From Glandiceps talaboti (Eukaryota; Hemichordata; Enteropneusta; Spengelidae), in NCBI RefSeq assembly GCF_964340395.1, contig NC_135560.1, positions 3,133,998 through 3,197,997 of the forward strand: a stretch of 64,000 bases of DNA. Reading direction: 5' to 3'. Position numbers and translations under genes: made by a program. Below, in pieces: positions 51,502 to 64,000 of the stretch (positions are counted from its first letter, which is position 1; every line of letters starts with the position of its first letter). Below the pieces are notes generated by a model. That model ran no database searches. It had not been told where the DNA came from and saw only the letters and a program-made list of their open reading frames with translations.

Positions 51502-54091
51502 CACTGTAGCAGACTTAACCTTCGATATTCTAAATTCCCCATAATTACACAAGATGAAATTTTAACCTGTATTAATAGTATAAAAATGGCAAATCACCGT
51601 CCAGACGGTCTACTTGGTGAATTTTTCAAATCAAGTTAATGTTTTCTTACCCCTTATTTGTATGTTTTTTTGATAACGGTATTTCCCCCAGTGAGTGGAC
51701 CAAGGCAATTATTATTCCATTCTATAAAAAGGGTCCCAAAAAGTCACCAGAGAACTACAGAGGGATATCTCTTCTGAGTATCTTCAGTAAAATTTTCACG
51801 TCTGTTTTAAATCGTCGTCTTTCTTTTTGGGCAGAGTCACTCAACAAAATTGACGAAGTTCAAGCTGGTTTTCGTAGGGGATATTGAACCATTGACAATG
51901 TCTTTATTTTGCAATCCATTATCCAGAAATATTTAACTTTGGAAGATAGGAAAGTTCTTTTGTGTGTTTGTTGACTTAGCAAAGGCCTTCGATACGGTCG
52001 AGCGACAAAGGTTGTGGTATATTTTACGTAAAGGTGGGGTTAACTAGACTACTGTAATTCCCTATTGTATGGCTTACTAACTGCACAACTCAGTCTGTTA
52101 CAGAGAGCCCAGATTAGTGGCGCTCGACTCATCACCTGCACCAAGAAGCATGATCATATCACACCAATACTCCAACAACTACACTGGCTTCCAGTCACTT
52201 ACAGAATACAATTCAAAATCCTGCTGATCACATATAAAGGGCTACATGGAAAGACCCCACATTACATTTCCGACCTCATTCAGCAAAGTAAACCAGGCAG
52301 ATCACTCCGTTCAAGCAACAAACAACTACTCCACATACCCAAGACCAGACTCAAATCATATGGAGACCGATCATTCTCACACTCATCTCCCATGATGGAA
52401 TCATCTCCCCCTTGACATTCGCACCGCACCTACTGTTGATATCTTCAAAGCCAAACTCAAAACTTATCTATTCCAAAGAGCATTCATGTGAACTGGGAGC
52501 GCCATTGGGCATCTTTTGATGGATATCAGGCGCTTTATAAATTTGTGTTTATTATTATTATATTATTAAAATGTTTAGTATTTTAAAGAGTATGTATTGT
52601 AATGTTAAGCCTTGTGTGAGGACACCAAATGGTTGTACTGACTACTTTAAATGTCCAATTGGTGTCTGTCAAGGATGTATGACTTTTCTTTTTTCTTTTT
52701 TCATAAATGAACTTGCAATTGTAGTACAGAAATCTGGACACAGAGGTATTCAACTTACACCTGATTTAGTCGAATTATGCTGTCTATTGTTTGCTGACGA
52801 TGTTGCCTTGTTTTCAGAATAGCATTGTTGGACTTCAGAGATTGTTAAATGTTTTAAGTAGTTATTGCGACCGATGGAAAATGTGTGTAAAATTATCTAA
52901 AGCAAAAATTGTCGTCTTAAAATTAAAACAGGAGGCTATGTTTCACAGACGGAGGAGTGGGTTTTAATGACAAAAAAACTTGAAGTGGTCTCTTATTACA
53001 AATACTTTTGAATTTTACTGTCATGTAGATATATTGAGATGGGCTGAAGCAACTAAATTGCTGACACAACAGGACAGGAAAGTTGGTTTTTTTGCTACCA
53101 TGAAGAAAGCGGGGAAAATCAAGCCACTACCTTATAACCTTTTTTTTTTCAAAATATTTCATTCTAAGATTTTACGTTCCTATTTTAGTTTTAGGTTCTG
53201 GAGTTTGGGGATTTCAATCCTACATATTGTTCGAACGAATTCAGTACCTCGCATGTAGAATGTTGTTAGGAGTTTCTAACTGTGCACCAAATAGTGCCAT
53301 GCTGGGAGAATGTGGCAGATACCCTATTTTCTTATATACTGCAAAAAGGTGTATTAAGTATTGGGCCAAGTTGGTTACCATGCCAAATTACAGGTACCCC
53401 AGAAAGTGCTATGATATGCTTCTAAATATTGAAAATTCAAATGTAAATTGTAGATGCACTTGGGTGACTGGTGTTAAAAAATTATTGTTCTTAAGCTTGT
53501 GTAACTTGCAAGATGCCTGGCAAATACAGAAAATAGGTGATGTAAATAATTTTGTCGCTTACATTATTAGATTTAAATCATATTTATTACATTTCGGTGT
53601 TAGATAAATTATATACATATAGAAATTTTAAGTCCTTCCGTCAACCTAAATAATACTTGACGACTGTAAGAATTGCTAGTCATAGAACGATGCTAGCTCG
53701 CTTTAGATGTTCGTCTCATTGTTTGTATATCGAGACAGGAAGAAGACAAGATATTGATAGAGTTTGAGTGTATTTGTATACTTTGCGATTCAAATGAATT
53801 GAAATCGAGGACGAATACCATTTCCTAATGAAATGTGATTTTTTTGCAAACCTTAGGTCAAAATACACCCCGCAATATTTCTATGAGCCGCCATCTTTTG
53901 AAAACTTTACTAAAATGTTATCATCTGATCAAACAAATGAAATACAGAGACTTGCAGCATTTATTTATCACTCATTAAAAATCAGGTCAGAAACAAATAA
54001 TTTAATGGAACTGTAACATATTTCGGTCATGTAAGTTTATAGTTTATTTTGGGTCTATGGACTTTGAGTACAATAAAGTGACTATATGATG
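51502..54091 (+). mobile_element. 5'-truncated, decayed non-LTR retrotransposon (LINE)
   Basis: Plus-strand RT blocks occur in order: TQDEILTCINSIKMANHRPD, WTKAIIIPFYKKGPKKSPEN then YRGISLLSIFSKIFTSVLNR, EVQAGFRRGY, (after a frameshift) FVDLAKAFDTVERQRLW, then beyond a nested insert PIGVCQGCM, LLFADDVALFSE, GECGRYPIFLYTAKRCIKYW, RFRCSSHCLYIETGR and a terminal frame ending near 54016. Several stops and frameshifts are present. The clade is not assigned. The 3' end is AATAAAGTGACTATATGAT without a long A tail. Confidence 0.9.
52036..52565 (+). mobile_element. L2/CR1-like LINE 3' fragment nested in the LINE
   Basis: Encodes the conserved C-terminal block LDYCNSLLYG ... HDHITPILQQLHWLPVTYRI ... 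YGDRSFSH and ends CGCTTTATAAATTTGTGTTT-(ATT)n, the L2-type tail. The host LINE reads LRKGGV just before it and KMFSILKSMYCNVK just after it, so the insertion splits one RT domain. Confidence 0.9.
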
Positions 54092-54300
54092 GAATATTCC
54101 ATGTACTCTAAACAATATCTTCATTGTTGGCTGTCAATCTACCATTAACATCATGTCTAAATGAAAACGTGTTAAAAATTGATTACTTCTAAAAGATAAT
54201 GATATATTATTCAGAAATAATCAAGTCGTATGACATGATTACCACACGCCAATACAATAGCAGACAACGTTCTAACGACCTTGCTGTAAGATGTTAAGGA
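54092..54300. repeat. Direct repeat flanking LINE, right copy (~209 bp)
   Basis: Counterpart of 51286-51501. The LINE 3' end immediately precedes it. Confidence 0.93.
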
Positions 54301-55229
54301 TATTGCTGTGTAAATCTTTTGTACACACACTTCCATACAATAAGTTCAATGGGGCTTTGCCTTCTCTTTCATCGGCTATATCTTTAACAACCTACATGTT
54401 CATAATTGGATGCTTGAGGGAATTGAACAGTTTCAACATTGGGAACTGTATACATAACTGAAGAGGTGTGTTATGTATCTTGATGAGCAGCTATCGTCTT
54501 TCTCTCTTCTAAAAGTGTTGACTTCAGTGTCGTTAATGTTTGTAAATAGTACACATAGTTGGTCATAAGCGTGGAGATGTGAAGAAAATGCAGAAAGGAG
54601 AATTTGAAACTGATAAATACACATATTACGCAAAGCTTTTTAAGAGATGACACACAGCCAAATAATGCAGCCATTGGTCCAGTGAATACCATAGACAATG
54701 ATGACAACACATGTATAAGTAATTTTAGTTGTATGAACTAGGAGATGATTCATCTGATAGTGAAAACACAGGAGAGGACCCAGACAAGAAAGATGGAGGC
54801 TCACCTTATAGTGATTCTGAAAGTGATTGCTTCTAGCCTGTGCTACTAAACATACATGGCATAAAAACAAGTGCATACTGGATGCAACAGTTTTTTGGGA
54901 CTGAGAGTACTATGCTTACATTAAAGATAGAGTTTAAAGAAAACTTAGTGTATAGAATTGTACTTGTGAACTCATTGGAGTTTGTGTGTGTGTGTGTGGG
55001 GGGGGGGGGTCCACTGTTTTTCATGCTTGGTAGAGGAGTGGGTCAGAATTGTTTGTGCAATTGTTTTTGTAATGTTCGTAACCCTATTTTCGCCACTCCA
55101 GTTACGTAAATGTGGGTTGCTGATACATCATAAGATTGCACAAATACACTACGATTCAAATATAGTACCCGTATACCACAAGGTTTCTAAATTCAACTTA
55201 TCATAATTTCATATTGTGAATATATTGTC
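54301..55229. other. Possible decayed TIR-transposon remnant
   Basis: Contains an acidic Ser/Asp frame near 54742-54835 (DDSSDSENTGEDPDKKDG ... YSDSESDCF) like those in TIR elements A and D, and a G-run block GGGGGGGGGGTCCACTGTTT near 55000. Matching inverted ends were not found. Confidence 0.45.
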
Positions 55230-55575
55230 ACCACTCCTATTAAGACAGGTGTGTTGGTGTGAATCCTATTAAGGCAGTTGTGCTGATGTGAATCCTATTA
55301 AGGCAGGTGTGTTGATGTGAATCCTATTAAGGCAGGTGTGTTGATGTGAATCCTATTAAGGCAGGTGTGTTGATGTGAATGCTATTAAGGCAGGTGTGTT
55401 GATGTGAATCCTATTAAGACAGGTGTGTTGATGTGAATCCTATTAAGGCAGGTGTGTTGATGTGAATCCTATTAAGGCAGGTGTGTTGATGTGAATCCTA
55501 TTAAGGCAGGTGTGTTGATGTGAATCCTATTAAGGCAGGTGTGTTGATGTGAATCCTATTAAGGCAGGTGTGTAT
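55230..55575. repeat. Minisatellite, 29-bp unit, ~12 copies
   Basis: Unit AATCCTATTAAGGCAGGTGT followed by GTTGATGTG, nearly homogeneous; the first copies are the most diverged. Confidence 0.96.
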
Positions 55576-56630
55576 GAAAATCCAATGCAAGTACTTCTAA
55601 TCTTAATAAGAAGTATTTAATATGCTCTACGAGTGGGATGGCGGGAAGGGATATGCAACGGCTGGACCACAAGTTTCATTTTGAAATGTTTAGTACAAGT
55701 AGCCAAGGCCATTTCCGTTCCATATAAATAAACACTCATCGATTAGTCTGCAAACCTTTAGCTGTCAGTCATTCCTAAATTGATACAAAGAACTATAAAA
55801 ATTGAATCGATAACACATCTCGATTATAATTTGTTTTCTTATAGGAGTTTATCAAATCATTGTGTTATGTTAGCAATGATATTATTGACTTTAGCTGTGA
55901 TTTGCCCAAACAAATTGTCGTTCATTCAACGCCTTCGGTGACGTGGTTAACTTGTAACAGTTCAGTGAAAATGGTTGTAATTCATTTCAAGGGTCTGAGT
56001 GTGTGTATTTATGAAGTGAGACCTATAGGACATAGTATGACAAAATACATTATAAGTCATCAAAGGAAACCAACACATCAAAAGATAAAGTTGTAAAACT
56101 GAATGTTTATTGAAATATAAATACCAATGACTGTACAACCAATCACAGTTCATCTTACTTCCAATCAAATGATAAATACATGGTTTTCCCTAGTATCAAA
56201 ACTTACACCAATTTGTGTCTCCAATCAAGTAAATGTACCAACAAGTAAACAAAATAAATATTTGGGTAAATAATGCTGTTAAGTACGCATAACAGAGGTT
56301 TTATAATAGCAATGGAATGTCTGTCAATCATAAAAATACAGCCATGTAACCAAGGTAATTAAATATGTTTTGATGTCATGATTCATATTTTGAAGCTGTT
56401 CTCGTTATAATGTATAAGCCCGTCCCTCTCCCACACCAAATACCTACATGCCAAGAATACAGTCAGTTATACTGAGGACTGCATAGCATTATAGAGTTGT
56501 GGCTTTGGTACAAACATTTAAACAAGAAGCATTGGACAAAGATAAATGATACATCAAACGTTCTAAACACAGACATTGTACGTATGATGTACATTCATGC
56601 TCCAGAAAGTCGATACATCCCCATACCTTC
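55576..56630. other. Unique sequence, no gene seen
   Basis: A 78-codon plus frame at 55860-56096 has no recognisable domain. Nothing else supported. Confidence 0.5.
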
Positions 56631-57060
56631 CCTTAAAGTCCATCTGCTTTGTCGACGACACCTCCTCTCAAAGTCTACCTGTCTTGTCGACACCTCCTCT
56701 CAAAGTCTACCTGTCTTGTCGACACCTCCTCTCAAAGTCTACCTGTCTTGTCGACACCTCCTCTCAAAGTCTACCTGTCGTGTCGACACCTCCTCTCAAA
56801 GTCTACCTGTCTTGTCGACACCTCCTCTCAAAGTTTACCTGTCTTGTCGACACCTCCTCTCAAAGTCTACCTGTCTTGTCGACACCTCCTCTCAAAGTCT
56901 ACCTGTCTTGTCGACACCTCCTCTCAAAGTCTACCTGTCTTGTCGACACCTCCTCTCAAAGTTTACCTGTCTTGTCGACACCTCCTCTCAAAGTCTGTCT
57001 TGTCAATGGCTCCCCTCAAGGTCTGTTTGTCTCGTCAATCGCTCCCCTCAAAGTATGTCT
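56631..57060. repeat. Minisatellite, 32-bp unit, ~13 copies
   Basis: Unit CTCAAAGTCTACCTGTCTTG followed by TCGACACCTCCT. Because 32 is not a multiple of three, each forward frame cycles through all phases of the unit, and all three forward frames stay open (161-212 codons). The predicted proteins are the same repeat peptide in different starting phase. Confidence 0.96.
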
Positions 57061-59049
57061 GTCTTTTCGATACCTTCTCTAAAACTCTGTCTTGTCGATA
57101 TTGCCCGGGCCTCTCAATGTCTGCCTGTCTTGTAGATGCATATTCAAAGTCTATCTGCCAAGTTGATTTATCCTAAAAGTAAATAAAGTGTATGGATGCC
57201 TTGTCGATGTCTCCTCAAACGTCACACCCTTACCAAGTCCATCTATGGTGTAAAGCACTGAAAGTATACACAGGCTTTGTTGATTACCGAGTTATGAATA
57301 CAAAGTAGATATGGAAGTGTTTTTAAAAAGCAGTGCATTGTCAAAATGTTACTATAAACAAATAAAAACAATTAGATACGTGTAAATAACTTAAATTTCA
57401 GAGATTGCTGACAATAGACTAAATACACCCAATCGTGTATCTACACACACTATCATTAAAATGGTTACACCCATTTATCATGCCAACAAAACTGTTAATA
57501 CACAAAATAAAATAGATAAATGAAATACAATATATAGTACATGAATAACAAATAAGGCCTAATTGGCAGTGCAGTAACAATCAGGTGGGTCGCTATCGAT
57601 ATGAAAGACTACATCACCATATATTATAGGTTATCTTCACAAGATAATTATTGACATTAGCTTGATATACACAATATTTCAGAGTGTAACTGTCAACCTG
57701 ATAAGTGATAAATTGGTTACAAAGCTAGAGTTTGTTGATTTAGTTATCGAGATATAGTGCAGCTTCTACTAGTATATCGACACTGGTAGCTAATCTCAAA
57801 AACAACATTAACTGTAACTTGTAACATTATCTTAGGCCTGTGGATCAACGCTTGCATGTAGTATGAAGAATACAAGAATACAACATTTGATCACTGAATA
57901 TTGCACAAGGTAGTCTTCTTTATGTGATCCGTTTGATAAACCTAATTCAAAACTGACCACTTAATCAATTGCAAAAACAAATTATATATTTACATCCATT
58001 TTGTTGATATTTCAAATATTACCCATATCAAGTTTCAATCTGCAAGCAGTCGAAACAAAATTTACTGAACTTTGCAATGAATATGCAATAATAAAATCCA
58101 TTATATTTAGCCCGTGTAGACAAACAAGAAATGAAGTCAAACTTGTCACGTGATAAAATCCATAATTTAAACAGAAGCACATAAAACATGTACAGAGCTT
58201 TACGTATCTGTACAGTCAAAAAGGAATTAAAATAACCAGCACCCAGAGCCATGGAAGGCAATGAATAGATAAATCAATGGGAATATAAAAAGCGAAACAC
58301 CCCCTCCCTCAAGGAGCAAGGAAACATCTGTGCATCCTCATCCCTTCGAATTCATTCAGAAAGGAATTGGAAAAGAATGAAATGCGTGGAAATTGGTAAA
58401 GCTTGTAATATGAAGTGAAAATAATTTTGTATCTTGAATAATTCGTGGAATGGAATGCTTGTATTTATCCGAGCAAAATATTGCCGGAATTTGACTCTGA
58501 AAACCTTGTACACACACACATACATGTTATATCTTAAGTACGTTTGACCGTAGACCCTACACGTGTAGGATCTATGGTTTGACACAGACTATTATGAAGT
58601 GATAATAATTATGAATGAAATATGGTGACATAATGATCAAAGGTTGATAATAGGTTAGCCTGGACCCTGTCCGTATATCCAGTGTAATCCAATGCACACT
58701 GACAGAATGTAAAGGCCTCCACATATTTTAATATGAATGCGACGTTGTTGATTAAAATGTACACAATTTCCCCTCAGATATGCGCGTGCCCAGCGTACGA
58801 AGAATGTGAATAAATTGTCGATAGAAATTCCCTTCTTGTCATGGTAAGATCTGTCACCGTTGCTTTCGATGAATAGAACGTCAATTATTCATGAATTAAC
58901 AAGCTGACAAAGTTTTTGTATCCACACTTGATAGTGGATCATGTAGGTTGACCTTGTGTTCAAACTTGGGTCAACTTTGCATGCTGCTTCTGATAATGGA
59001 TAAGTACGTTTTCCTTTGTTTCTGCTATGTCCATCTAACTACCTTTAAG
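57061..59049. other. Intergenic sequence and ANKDD1 3' UTR side
   Basis: No exon or transposon recognised. The 3' UTR of the minus-strand ankyrin-death gene should begin at 59049, but I could not pick a convincing polyadenylation signal. Confidence 0.45.
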
Positions 59050-63084
<4,035 letters not shown>

Positions 63085-63290
63085 CTGGTGGAAAAATAAT
63101 TACAAATAAAACAAATATATCAACTACTGCAATTGACCTTCTTGTAAATGGTTTTATTGTGTAGTTTGTTGTCAAGTGTAACCACCAGAGAGTGAAAAAA
63201 GGAAAAGTATTAGTTACCATTTGGTTTAATCATTGTGAAAATGCGTTTTTGAAGTTTGCAGTAAAAGTCTGCGTGCTACTAATAAATCAT
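63085..63290. other. ANKDD1 intron or upstream sequence
   Basis: No further ankyrin exon recognised before the E-box array. Confidence 0.5.
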
Positions 63291-63565
63291 GTAAGTCCAT
63301 GCATAATTAGTTTTAGCCACGTGCGTGAAGCCAAAATATGGATAATTAGTTTTAGTCACGTGCGTGAAGCCAAATATGCATATTTAGTTTTAGTCACGTG
63401 TGTGAAGCCAAATATGGATAATTAGTTTTAGTCACGTGCGTGAAGCCAAATATAGATAATTAGTTTTAGTCACGTGCGTGAAGCCAAATATGGATAATTA
63501 GTTTTAGTCACGTGCGTGAAGCAAATATGCATATTTAGTTTTAGTCACGTGCGTGAAGCCAAATG
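63291..63565. repeat. Minisatellite, 38-bp unit, ~7 copies, one E-box each
   Basis: Unit AGTTTTAGTCACGTGCGTGA followed by AGCCAAATATGGATAATT. Each copy carries CACGTG overlapping GCGTG. Length and single-base variants occur. Confidence 0.95.
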
Positions 63566-64000
63566 TGCTTCCATGTTAGGTTAAGTATTTTTTTAAATCT
63601 GTTTTGATCTTTATTTTTTGTTTGCTTCTTACTTACATAATGTTAGGTACTTCAAAGACGTTAATGTATATTTATTATGTACAGTAAATTTTAACAAAGC
63701 AAACATCAATATTCACATTTGTTTTGTAAATAAATAGCGGATCACGGAAGGGGGTCACTTTGGATATTATATTAGATTTTGAACTTATTGCATTGGATAG
63801 CTAATCTTTGTTAATTGACATTTTATCAAATTAATCTCTTGTTGTCTCTTTTTTAACAAGTCAGTTTAATTTGTATACATCTGTTGTTTTTTCCGTATTT
63901 TGTAAATTTACATAACGTCCTTGTAGTGACAAACAAGTAATAAGTTTGATATAAATAACAAGAATATCCTATTATAAAGTGTAGTAGCCTAAGGCATTTT
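63566..64000. other. AT-rich right edge, no gene seen
   Basis: No exon, RNA gene or repeat recognised. Presumably an intron of, or sequence upstream of, the ankyrin-death gene. Confidence 0.45.

Noticed and set aside
51284-54300. LTR or Penelope-type element, judging from the ~210-bp direct repeats
   Set aside because: The repeats do not contain TG...CA ends and the enclosed RT is of LINE type, truncated at its 5' end; target duplication or local duplication fits better.

Overview
The window is animal nuclear DNA. Its genes are split by GT-AG introns, the sequence is AT-rich, and much of it is micro- and minisatellite, retrotransposon and DNA-transposon sequence. The gene set (a PC1/3-type proprotein convertase, a secreted pentraxin/sushi/EGF mosaic protein and an ankyrin-death-domain protein) fits a marine invertebrate such as a hemichordate, amphioxus, echinoderm or lophotrochozoan. 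The species cannot be fixed from the sequence. There are no bacterial operons and no CRISPR array.

Layout. (1) 1-6353: two large minisatellites (31-bp and 34-bp units) and otherwise unique sequence, probably upstream of or inside intron 1 of the first gene. (2) 6354-34594, plus strand: twelve phase-consistent exons of a PCSK1 (PC1/3) orthologue, 659 codons plus stop, lacking only the first (signal-peptide) exon. Its 11.5-kb intron (8631-20170) holds two terminal-inverted-repeat (TIR) DNA elements and a CR1-type LINE split by a 5.47-kb LTR retrotransposon with apparently identical 700-bp LTRs. The 29747-34324 intron holds a minisatellite built from the end of the preceding exon plus its splice donor. 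(3) 34595-41282: PCSK1 3' end, microsatellites, a stray duplicated exon fragment and a Helentron-like (HINE/pearl-like) element. (4) 50195-41283, minus strand: the 5' seven exons of a secreted multidomain protein (signal peptide, pentraxin/LamG, sushi, sushi, calcium-binding EGF, 15-nt microexon, unnamed beta-rich module), continuing beyond the last exon I could place. (5) 50988-54300: a LINE flanked by ~210-bp direct repeats with an L2-like fragment nested in it. (6) 63084-59050, minus strand: the 3' seven exons of an ANKDD1A/B-type gene (four ankyrin-repeat exons, two death-domain exons, a tail exon).

How they relate. The convertase would process prohormones in the regulated secretory pathway, the mosaic protein is extracellular, and the ankyrin-death protein is intracellular. 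Nothing in the sequence ties them into one pathway. The most unusual content is structural: the exon-plus-donor-derived, CRE-rich minisatellite in PCSK1; a set of G-run-rich TIR elements with 3-bp TWA target duplications, one of them verified against the array it interrupts; two related Helentron-like elements with terminal hairpins; a recent but coding-dead LTR element; a 56-bp perfect hairpin; and an uncharacterised extracellular module joined through a microexon.
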